DNA of 10,995 nucleotides from Candidatus Dojkabacteria bacterium (lineage in GTDB: Bacteria > Patescibacteriota > Dojkabacteria > B142 > WJKM01), in NCBI GenBank assembly GCA_020429465.1, contig JAGQLH010000046.1, positions 1 through 10,995 of the forward strand, in the 5' to 3' direction. Below are positions 1-8,100 of the stretch, piece by piece. The first letter of the stretch is position 1, and the number at the start of each line of letters is the position of its first letter. A program made the translations under genes and the position numbers. The notes below the pieces were generated by a model. It was not told the origin of the DNA, did not search any database, and was given only the letters and a program-made list of their open reading frames with translations.

Positions 1-19
1 CATTCAAAATAACCATATA

Positions 20-90
20 AAACAAAAAGAACAATCTTAAAAAACCGACTATAATTGTACGTTCAAAGATTGTTCTTTTATGTTTTTGTT
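20..90 (-). terminator. Terminator-like stem-loop after rpsG
   Basis: Positions 66-79 and 25-38 form a perfect 14-bp inverted repeat (arm AAGATTGTTCTTTT) around a 27-base loop. On the minus strand the second arm runs into a T-rich tract ending near position 20, about 30 bases beyond the rpsG stop codon. This fits an intrinsic terminator for the rpoB-rpoC-rpsL-rpsG unit. The loop is long for a classic terminator. The plus strand also has T-rich sequence after the stem (76-90), so the element may work in both directions for a gene left of the window. The rest of bases 1-111 is AT-rich with no gene visible. Confidence 0.65.
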
Positions 91-111
91 TCAATTTAAT
101 TTATTTAACTA

Positions 112-582
112 CTATACTCTAAAATGAGCAAATGCTTTATTAGCATCAGCCATTTTATGAGTATCTTCACGTTTCTTATATGCTGCCCCCTCTTTATTGA
201 ATGCATCAAATAAGATATTACCTAGTGTAGTTCCGAATGTTGTACTCTTTCGACTTCCTCGAGCCGCATCTATAATCCATCGCATTGCAAGTGCTCTCTG
301 TCTTCGTTCACTTACTGGAACAGGTACTTGATAGTTTGCCCCACCAACTCGTCGAGATCGAACCTCAACTTTTGGCATGATGTTTGTAAGTGCAGTTTCG
401 AAAGCTGTAAGACCTTCTTGCTTAGTCTTTTTCGCAAGAAATTCAATTGCTTCGTAAACACCTTTTCGCGCTGCATCTTTTTTACCATCCTTCATGATGT
501 TGTTAATAAACTTTGCCACAAGGACACTTCCATACTTTGGATCTGGATCTGGTATTCTAGGTTTTGCTGCTTTACCTCTCAT
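112..582 (-). CDS. rpsG: 30S ribosomal protein S7 (uS7)
   Basis: S7 nucleates assembly of the 3' major domain of 16S rRNA and sits in the 30S head near the E site and mRNA exit. The protein has 156 residues, the common bacterial length. Family hallmarks are visible: DPKYGS near residue 15, DGKK near 33, VEVRSRRVGGANYQVPV in the middle, ALAMRWII, and a C-terminal KREDTHKMADANKAFAH. I place the start at the ATG at 582-580, giving MRGKAAKPR. An in-frame GTG 33 bases upstream would add a hydrophobic stretch foreign to S7 and would lie in the terminator-like hairpin, so I reject it. No Shine-Dalgarno sequence precedes the ATG; the upstream bases are almost all A and T. The stop is TAG. It follows rpsL after a 125-base structured spacer, the place where S7 autoregulates translation in E. 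coli. No truncation or unusual residue stands out. Confidence 0.97.
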   Translation of the reverse strand: MRGKAAKPRIPDPDPKYGSVLVAKFINNIMKDGKKDAARKGVYEAIEFLAKKTKQEGLTAFETALTNIMPKVEVRSRRVGGANYQVPVPVSERRQRALAMRWIIDAARGSRKSTTFGTTLGNILFDAFNKEGAAYKKREDTHKMADANKAFAHFRV

Positions 583-707
583 GTATATATGTAATAAAAA
601 ATAAAAACTCTGCACAATAGCAGAGTTTTCTACTAGTGTGCTTCTCCCTGTGAAATCACAGGAATACTCTCAGTCTTTCGACCGATTGCTAGATTTGTAT
701 AATGATC
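583..707 (-). ncRNA. Structured rpsL-rpsG spacer, candidate cis-regulatory RNA
   Basis: The 125-base spacer holds three hairpins in transcript order. The first (685-670) is a 6-bp stem including one G-U pair, closed by a GAAA tetraloop. The second (664-645) is an 8-bp stem with loop AUUU. The third (629-604) is the terminator-like 10-bp stem. In E. coli S7 binds the S12-S7 spacer to repress its own translation, so an S7-responsive element is a reasonable inference from position. I do not recognise a known RNA family, and E. coli spacer features cannot be matched by eye. Confidence 0.45.
604..629 (-). terminator. Terminator-like hairpin between rpsL and rpsG
   Basis: On the minus strand, AAAACTCTGC, loop TATTGT, GCAGAGTTTT form a perfect 10-bp stem followed by TATTTTTTATT. 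This has the form of an intrinsic terminator, but it ends 21 bases before the rpsG ATG, so it would stop or reduce transcription of rpsG arriving from rpsL. The plus strand has no T tract after the stem. It could be a partial terminator or attenuator, or a processing or translation-control hairpin. Confidence 0.6.
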
Positions 708-1151
708 TTATTTTGGTCTCTTAGCTCCATACTTAGATCGAGCTTGTCTTCGTCCATCAACACCAGCTGTGTCATATACTCCACGAACTACCTGATAGTT
801 TACACCAGGCAAGTCAGGCTTACGACCAGCACGTACGAGTACCACACTATGCTCTTGTAGATTATGTCCTTCTCCAGGAATATAAGCAGTAATTTCCTGA
901 CGATTAGACAATCGAACACGAGCTACTTTACGTAACGCTGAGTTAGGTTTACGTGGAGTACGAGTGAATACACTTGTACACACACCTCTTCTCAACGGAG
1001 TAGGTTTTCGGTAGTACTTATTTTGAATACTATTAAAGTTGAATTGAATAGCTTTGTACTTTGTTGTTGAAGGAAATTCAAGCCCTTTGAATCGAATTTT
1101 TCGTTTCTTAGGTTTTCTTGATTTTCGAACCAACTGCGAAATTCGCGCCAT
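708..1151 (-). CDS. rpsL: 30S ribosomal protein S12 (uS12) with N-terminal-half insertion
   Basis: S12 lies at the decoding centre and helps monitor codon-anticodon pairing. The C-terminal part is typical: RRGVCTSVFTRTPRKPNSAL, GEGHNLQEHSVVLVRAGR, DLPGVNYQVVRG and the ending QARSKYGAKRPK. The protein has 147 residues against about 124 in E. coli. The excess is roughly 24 residues between the basic N-terminus and RGVC (residues about 21-50), rich in K, N, Y and F. Residue R67 aligns with E. coli K42 and P112 with K87, the two classic streptomycin-resistance positions. D113, the counterpart of methylthiolated D88, is kept. The gene starts 57 bases after rpoC and has no Shine-Dalgarno sequence next to its ATG. 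The identification is certain; the effect of the insertion is not known to me. Confidence 0.97.
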   Translation of the reverse strand: MARISQLVRKSRKPKKRKIRFKGLEFPSTTKYKAIQFNFNSIQNKYYRKPTPLRRGVCTSVFTRTPRKPNSALRKVARVRLSNRQEITAYIPGEGHNLQEHSVVLVRAGRKPDLPGVNYQVVRGVYDTAGVDGRRQARSKYGAKRPK

Positions 1152-1170
1152 AGTTACCGATTTTAATGTA

Positions 1171-1199
1171 ATTATAAATAATTAAAGTTCCTCTTTAGA
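1171..1199 (-). promoter_or_regulatory. Possible promoter in the rpoC-rpsL spacer
   Basis: The minus strand of the 57-base spacer has a perfect -10 hexamer TATAAT (1176-1171). A weak TCTAAA (1199-1194) lies 17 bases upstream as a candidate -35. Transcription would start about 12 bases before rpsL. The spacer is very AT-rich, so a chance match is possible. Confidence 0.3.
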
Positions 1200-1208
1200 A
1201 AATACAAT

Positions 1209-4200
1209 TTACAATCGAACTTCCTCTCCAAGTGGAACAGGCTTACCGATTATAACATTTTCCTTCAATCCTCTCAACTCATCTACCTTTCCAATAAGAG
1301 CTGCATCTGTCAACACTCGCACCTGCTCCTGGAATGATGCAGCAGATAAGAAACTCTCTGTTCTTACCGAAGCTGTTGTCAATCCAAGTAGTTGTTGATC
1401 ATATTTGATAGTTCGTAATCCCTGTTCAGTCAATCGTTCATTTTCTCGATTAATTCCAATCACATCTACGAAATCTCCAGGAAGCATATCACTATCTCCA
1501 GCATCGGTTATTTTACCAAACCGAGTCATCTGACGAACGATAAGTTCAACATGTCGATCATCAATAGCAATACCCTGAATTCCGTATGTTTCTTGAATTT
1601 GGTCAATAATATATTCTTGAGCCGCTCGTAACCCTTTAAGTTTAAGAACTTCTTTTGGATCACATGAACCATCTGTCAATTTATCACCCTTCTCTACCAT
1701 ATCTCCATCCTCTACAATAATTGCAACCTCTGGCTTGATCTTAAATGTTTCTGCAAGTTTTTCATCAAGCTCAAGGTTAATATGATTATCCTCAAGTGTT
1801 GCTTGCCCTTTCGATGGAGAAAGAACTTCTTTACCAGATGCTCGTGTAAGAAGAACATCACCTTCATTCACCTTCTTAGAACGCTTCATAGCTGGTTTGT
1901 CACCATCAAGTACTTTATATACCTTAACTGTATTTTCAGTAGAGGTAACTACAACCTCACGAGTTCCTTTCTCTTCCGAAGTTAGAATCTTAACCTTACC
2001 TGGCACAGTTGTAAGTACAGCTTTAGCTTTTGGAGTTCGAACCTCGAACAACTCTTCCACACGAGGAAGACCCTGGGTAATGTCAGTACCAGCACGTCCA
2101 GCAAGATGCTTCGTGTCAAGTGTAAGCTGAGTAGCAGCTTCTCCCATCGCTTGAGCAGCAACAATACCAACTGCTTGTCCTTTTTGAACAGGTCGTCCTG
2201 TACCAAGGTCAAATCCATAACTTTTCTGACTAACTCCACGTAGTGTCTGTGCTGTAAGAACAGAAGCAACACATGCTTTTGTTACATTTTCATTAGCAGT
2301 AACTTTTTCACCATCTTTCTTAGAAACAAATTGTCCCTTCTTTACAACTATTTCTCCTGTTTTTTCATCAACAACATCCTCTATCAACCATCGACCTTCT
2401 ACTCGTCTACCAAAATCAAGTCTTCTGTTTTGTCCTCTCTTGAGCCAGATACCTTCTGTCAAACCACAATCCTCTTCTCGAACAATTACATCCTGTGCAA
2501 TATCAACCAATCTTCGAGTAAGATATCCAGATTCTGCAGTTTTAAGTGCTGTATCAGCAAGTCCCTTACGTGTACCACGAGCTGAAACAAAATACTCTAC
2601 TGATGAAAGTCCATCCTTATAGTTTGATCGCAAAGGAAGCTCTACAATTCTTCCCAATGGATCAAGAATAAGTCCTTTCAATCCAGAAATCTGACGTAAT
2701 GGGTTAGACACTGGTGTAGCTCCAGAATTATTCAAAGTCACAAGATTATTCTCATGTTCCTGGTATTTATCCCATGTTTTCTCAGCAATCTTATCGATCG
2801 CTTCCATCCATGTTTCTTCTACTAATCTTCGTCGTTCTTCCCATGTAAGAAGTCCCATATAATAGTCGTTAGTGTATGCATCTTCTTTCTCTTCAACTTC
2901 ATCAAGAATTTCATCTTTTTGATCACTCACTACAAAATCTTCAAAACTCACGGATATTCCTGATTGTGTTGCATATTTAAATCCAAGAGTTTTAATATTA
3001 TCAAGGAAATCAATTACTACAGTATTATCATACAAATCAAAAAGTTCAGCTGAAATTTTTGAAACTTTCTTCTTATCAACCTGTTCATTTACAAATTTAT
3101 AATCTTCAGGAAGAATTTCATTAAAAACTAATCGTCCTACTGAAGTTTCCCGTGGTTTTCCTTTATAAAGAACGTGTACCTTTTGATGTAGTGTAATTTC
3201 GCCTAGATCATATGCACCTTGCGCTTGAACAACACTTCCGAATACAAAATCAGTTGTTTCAGAATCCTCATCAACATCAGTAAGATAAAAAATTCCAAGA
3301 GCCATATCTTTATCAGGTGTGATGACTGGAGCACCATCTGCCATAAGAAGAATATTTGTTCGCGGGAACATTCTTGCAATAACCTCTTCTTTAGCTTTTC
3401 TTGTAAGCGGTACGTGAACAGCCATTTGGTATTGGTCTCCATCAAAGTCAGCATTAAATCCTTTACACACCATAGGGTGTAATTTAATTGCATTACCTTC
3501 AACTAGTACTGGGAAGAAAGCTTGAATACCTTGCTTATGCAGAGTAGGTGCACGATTAAGCATTACAGGGTGATTATGGGTTACTTTTTCAAGGATATCC
3601 CATACCTCAGCACTTTTTGAATCATATACAAGCTTTGCACTCTTAATATTTGGTGCATAACCATTTCGAATAATTTCACTCAAAACAAATGGTTTAAAAA
3701 GTTCTAACGCCATTGTTTTTGGAAGACCACACTGGTCAATGCCTAGCTCTGGACCAGCAACGATAACAGAACGAGCTGAGTAATCCACACGTTTTCCAAG
3801 TAAGTTTTGCCTAAATCTACCTTGTTTTCCACGAAGCATATCTGAAAGTGATTTATACGCTTGGTCTCGAGTATTGAGTACTTTTGTACCTGGACGATGA
3901 CTATTATCGATAAGTGCATCTACTGCTTCCTGAAGCATACGTTTCTCATTACGTAAGATGATTTCAGGTGCACCTAACTTCATCAATCGTTTAAGACGAT
4001 TATTTCTATTAATAACACGTCTGTACAAATCGTTAAGATCTGAAGTAGCAAATCGTCCTCCTGGAAGCTGAATAATCGGTCGAAGATCAGGTGGAAGTAC
4101 AGGCACTACATCCATTACTACCCACTCTGGCTTAATATTAGCTTGAAGCATTCCTTTAAATACTCGCAATCTCTGTATGATTTTTCTTTTTTTAGTTACA

Positions 4201-5072
4201 GATCTTGTTTTACCCAAATCTTCTTTAATTTGAGTAATAGATTCCTCAACATCAATTTTACACAAGAGTTTTCGGATAGATTCTGCTCCCATTCCAAGAT
4301 CAAAGAAATCAATATCATACTCAAGAAGTTGACTATATTCTTCTTCTGAAATAGTCATTCCATCTTTCATATTCTTTACCATTCCCTTAATAACATCAAA
4401 CTTCTCTTTTAGATTCTCTTCTTTTTGCTTATAAATTGATCGAACCTTTGCTAAGTCTTTTGTACTCTTGTTTTTAAGAGTGTTTGAAGCCATCTCCAAC
4501 TTTCCCTTATCTTTTTCCTCTTTCTTAAGAGCATCAATTTTCTCTTTTAAATCTTCTTCTTGATCTTCAATTGCTTGTTTAAGATCAGCCTCAAGATCTT
4601 CAAGAGCTTGCTCATATTTGGTTGCTACTGTTTCTAGAGCAGCTTCTTTTCCTTCTTCACTAAAGTCAGTAACAATATACCGAGCATAGTAAATAACTGT
4701 CTCTAATTTCTTTTGAGGGATATCAAGAATTAACGCTAATTTATTTGGAAGCCCATACGCATACCAAACATGAGTAACTGGACAAGCCAACTGAATATGA
4801 CCCATTCGTTCTCTTCGAACACGTTTTGTAGTAACTTCAACTCCACACTGATCACATACAATACCTTTGTATCTGATTTTCTTGTATTTCCCACAGTAAC
4901 ATTCGTAATTTTTTGTTGGTCCAAAAATCCGTTCATCCATAAGACCATCCACTTCAGAACGATGAGTTCTATAGTTGATCGTCTCTGGCTTCTTCACCTC
5001 TCCATGAGACCAGCTCAGAATCTCGTCTGGAGATGCGATGGAGATTTGTAGTGCTTTAAAATCTCTTGTCAT
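1209..5072 (-). CDS. rpoC: DNA-directed RNA polymerase subunit beta' (divergent)
   Basis: Largest catalytic subunit of RNA polymerase, 1287 residues (E. coli 1407, which carries the extra SI3 domain absent here). In order: first zinc site C58, C60, C73, C76; a charged coiled-coil insert around residues 138-235, making this region about 90 residues longer than in E. coli; PVLPPDLRP near 325; the clamp coiled coil RRVINRNNRLKRL; LLGKRVDYSARSVIV; THNHPVMLNRAPTLH; the catalytic NADFDGDQ with D542, D544, D546; bridge helix GLADTALKTAESGYLTRRLV; trigger loop with H989; and DITQGLPRVEELFE. Odd points: two extra residues Y548-Q549 follow the catalytic motif; the second zinc site keeps C869 but has A941, S948, S951 for the other three cysteines; the trigger loop has D986 for R933; T786 replaces R731. 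The reading frame is intact, so a functional, divergent enzyme is likely. It starts 45 bases after rpoB, with a TATAAT 7 bases before the ATG. Confidence 0.97.
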   Translation of the reverse strand: MTRDFKALQISIASPDEILSWSHGEVKKPETINYRTHRSEVDGLMDERIFGPTKNYECYCGKYKKIRYKGIVCDQCGVEVTTKRVRRERMGHIQLACPVTHVWYAYGLPNKLALILDIPQKKLETVIYYARYIVTDFSEEGKEAALETVATKYEQALEDLEADLKQAIEDQEEDLKEKIDALKKEEKDKGKLEMASNTLKNKSTKDLAKVRSIYKQKEENLKEKFDVIKGMVKNMKDGMTISEEEYSQLLEYDIDFFDLGMGAESIRKLLCKIDVEESITQIKEDLGKTRSVTKKRKIIQRLRVFKGMLQANIKPEWVVMDVVPVLPPDLRPIIQLPGGRFATSDLNDLYRRVINRNNRLKRLMKLGAPEIILRNEKRMLQEAVDALIDNSHRPGTKVLNTRDQAYKSLSDMLRGKQGRFRQNLLGKRVDYSARSVIVAGPELGIDQCGLPKTMALELFKPFVLSEIIRNGYAPNIKSAKLVYDSKSAEVWDILEKVTHNHPVMLNRAPTLHKQGIQAFFPVLVEGNAIKLHPMVCKGFNADFDGDQYQMAVHVPLTRKAKEEVIARMFPRTNILLMADGAPVITPDKDMALGIFYLTDVDEDSETTDFVFGSVVQAQGAYDLGEITLHQKVHVLYKGKPRETSVGRLVFNEILPEDYKFVNEQVDKKKVSKISAELFDLYDNTVVIDFLDNIKTLGFKYATQSGISVSFEDFVVSDQKDEILDEVEEKEDAYTNDYYMGLLTWEERRRLVEETWMEAIDKIAEKTWDKYQEHENNLVTLNNSGATPVSNPLRQISGLKGLILDPLGRIVELPLRSNYKDGLSSVEYFVSARGTRKGLADTALKTAESGYLTRRLVDIAQDVIVREEDCGLTEGIWLKRGQNRRLDFGRRVEGRWLIEDVVDEKTGEIVVKKGQFVSKKDGEKVTANENVTKACVASVLTAQTLRGVSQKSYGFDLGTGRPVQKGQAVGIVAAQAMGEAATQLTLDTKHLAGRAGTDITQGLPRVEELFEVRTPKAKAVLTTVPGKVKILTSEEKGTREVVVTSTENTVKVYKVLDGDKPAMKRSKKVNEGDVLLTRASGKEVLSPSKGQATLEDNHINLELDEKLAETFKIKPEVAIIVEDGDMVEKGDKLTDGSCDPKEVLKLKGLRAAQEYIIDQIQETYGIQGIAIDDRHVELIVRQMTRFGKITDAGDSDMLPGDFVDVIGINRENERLTEQGLRTIKYDQQLLGLTTASVRTESFLSAASFQEQVRVLTDAALIGKVDELRGLKENVIIGKPVPLGEEVRL

Positions 5073-5079
5073 TCTTACG

Positions 5080-5107
5080 ATTATAATGAATTAAATGGCG
5101 ATTGCAA
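5080..5107 (-). promoter_or_regulatory. Possible promoter giving a leaderless rpoC transcript
   Basis: In the 45-base rpoB-rpoC spacer, TTGCAA (5107-5102) and TATAAT (5085-5080) are 16 bases apart on the minus strand. TATAAT is followed after 7 bases by the rpoC ATG, so transcription would begin at or next to the start codon. No Shine-Dalgarno sequence is present. The gene is probably also co-transcribed with rpoB. The match could be chance in AT-rich DNA. Confidence 0.35.
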
Positions 5108-5117
5108 TTACTGAGGA

Positions 5118-8100
5118 TTATTCTTCCGTCCCCTCAGTTACTTCAAAATTGGGATCATTCTCTACCCCACTTACCTCAACATCGGTAAGTTCTTCTCCTT
5201 CTTCATCCCCCATTACCGTACTATCAGCTTCATCAGGTGATCCAGAATCAGGGTCCCCCCCTTCTGGTAAAACATCAACACCTTCCTCTTCCATTGCATC
5301 CTCAATCGGATCAATATCTTCTTCAATTTCACTCAATTTAACTCCAAGAGCCTGAAGTTCAGATTTGAATACTCTAAACGATTCCGGTGTTGAAGGTGGG
5401 TCAATTGGCATACCCTGGATGATTGACTTATACGCTGCTGCACGTCCAACCACATCGTCAGATTTAATCGTTAACATCTCCTGAAGTACATTTGGTACTG
5501 CATGTGCTTCGAGTGCCCAAACTTCCATCTCTCCAAATCTTTGTCCTCCGAATTGTGCTTTACCACCAAGTGGCTGCTGTGTAACTACTGTGTATGGTCC
5601 GGTAGATCGAGCATGAATCTTATCAGAAGATAAATGATTCAACTTAACAATGTACCGTGGACCAACAGTTACTTTCTTATCAAAAGGAAGCCCTGTTCTT
5701 CCGTCATACAGAGTAATCTTTTCAGCCCAATCAATTCCTTGTTTCTTTAATTCTTCAACTAGCATTTCATCATCAATTGGAGTGAAAGGTGGAACAGTTA
5801 CCTTCTTACCTAACTTCTCTGCTTGAGCAGCAACATGCATTTCTTTAATTTGTCCTACATTCATACGTTTTACAAACATAGGTGAAAGAATAATGTCGAT
5901 AGGTGTTCCATCTTCCATGTACGGCATGTCTGCCTCTGGAAGGATTTTAGAAATCACACCTTTATCTCCATGGATTCCAGTAAGTTTATCACCCACCTGA
6001 ATCTTCTTCGTTCTTGCTACCCATACCTTAACTTGTTTAAGAACTCCTGGATTCAATTTATCTCCTTTTTCTTTATCAAGAACTTGTACACCTATTACAA
6101 TTCCGCTATCTCCATGAGGTAATCGTAATGAGTTATCACGAACATCACGAGCATATTCTCCAAAAATCGCTCTAAGTAGTTTTTCTTCTGCCGTAAGTTC
6201 AACTTCTCCTTTTGGAGCAACAATACCTACAAGGATATCTTTACTCTCAACACTTGCGCCGACTCGAACAATACCATCTTCATCAAGATTTCTAAGTAGA
6301 TACTCACCAATATTAGGGATATCTGCTGTTACCAACTCTTTCCCAAGCTTTGTATCTCGAATCTCTTGTGAATATTCTTTAATATGAATTGAAGTAAGCA
6401 CATCCTCCTTCACTAGACGTTCTGAAACAATAATAGCGTCTTCATAGTTGTAACCTTCGTAAATCATGTATGCCGCTGTTAGGTTTCGCCCCAATGCTAA
6501 TTCTCCCTCTTGCATACTTGGACCATCAATTAGAAGATCACCTTTCTTTAATTTATCCCCTTTTCTTGCAAGTACTTTTTGCGTGAATGTTGTGTTTTGA
6601 TTTGTTCTTACAAAGATATCAGTTTCATATTCTTGTATACTGCCATCTTTATATTTAACAGAAATTCCATCTGCATCTGATTCAATAACTTCCCCATCCT
6701 GCTCCGCTCGAACACTTCGCTTAGATGCATCCGCAACAATTTTTTCATATCCTGTCCCCACAATTGGTGACGTTGGTCTCAAAAGAGGAACTGCTTGACG
6801 TTGCATGTTTGACGCCATAAGCGTTCTAGTTGGGTCATCGTGCGCTGCAAACGGTACAAGTGAGAACCCAAGTCCTGCAATCTGCCCTGGATTAATATCA
6901 ATAAAATCAACTTCGTTAATAGGAACCTTCTTATAACTTCCCTCTGATCGAACAAACACTGTGTCAGTGATGAAATTCATATCTTCATCTCGAACAGTTG
7001 CACCAGCAATACTGTAATTAGCTTCATCATCTGGTGCAAGATACACTACTTCATCTGTAATAACAGGTTCAAATTGGAGCTTTGTAATCTCTGCCTTTTC
7101 AATTGCAGATAGATCAGATTTTGTAAGTTTTGTACCTTTGCTCACTACAACCTTTCCGTCAGCATCCTTCGCATCACTTCTAAGAGTGTGACCAACTAAC
7201 ACTGAGGTATCTTCCATAGTTGTGAGATCTATGTTTGCAACGACTCGGTAGTATGGAGCCTCTAAGAACCCATAACTATTAATTCGAGCATACATTGACA
7301 TATGTGACACAATACCAATAGATGGACCTTCAGGAGTAGTAACTGGACAAATTCGAGAATAACTTGAACTATGTACATCACGAACCGAGAAGGTAGCACG
7401 TTCTTTTGTAAGCCCTCCCGGACCACCCGCAGTAATTCTTCGTTTCGTTTCAATTTCTGAAAGAATGTTTTCTTGATCCATATACCGCGATACTTGACTA
7501 CTTCCAAAGAATTGACTAACTGAAGCAATAACAGGTCGTGTATTTACAAGCACAGATGGTGTAATAAGTTCATCAGTACCATATGTCCCCATACGATCAC
7601 GGATATTTTTCTCCATTCTAAGTGCACCGATCCTCATTTGATCAGCAATAAGTTCACCTACACCTCTAATACGTCTATTTGCAAGATTGTCAATATCGTC
7701 TACCGGTATAGTTCCTGAATTAAGTTGAAGTAAAGACTGGACCACAGACACTAAATCCTCCTTGAACAGGACATAATTTTCTGCAGTTATTTCTTTCTCC
7801 ACTCCTAATTTTTTGTTAAGTTGATATCTACCAATTCTTCCTAAGTAAAATCTTCGTTTATCAAAAAACAAACTATTCAAGAAAGCTTCAGCAGACTCTA
7901 GACTAATCGAATCCTCTGGCCGTAATTTTCTATAAATATCAAGGAGAGCTTCATCTCTATTCTTTGTAGCATCTCTTTTTAATGTATTTTCAAGTAGGCC
8001 AAGATCACTTGTATCGTGCTCCTCGAGTAGCCTGCGCAGATTATCATCAGAAGAATATCCTAGTGCACGGAGTAGCGTAGTTAGAAGAATCTTTGGTCGT

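Noticed and set aside
583..615. Upstream in-frame GTG as the rpsG start, adding 11 residues
   Set aside because: The extra residues are hydrophobic and foreign to S7, the GTG lies within the terminator-like hairpin, and the ATG at 582 gives the standard 156-residue length.
670..685. Hammerhead-like core from the CGAAA near CUGAGA in the rpsL-rpsG spacer
   Set aside because: The required CUGAUGA box and the flanking three-stem arrangement are missing; it is a plain GAAA tetraloop hairpin.
3423..3455. Frameshift or sequencing error explaining the RpoC motif insertion
   Set aside because: The insertion is exactly six bases and the frame matches beta' on both sides, so an indel error pair is unlikely, although reads should still be inspected.
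5095..5355. 86-codon plus-strand frame rich in Ser and Pro
   Set aside because: It is the antisense of the acidic RpoB tail; the Ser/Pro-rich composition arises from the complement of Asp/Glu/Gly codons.
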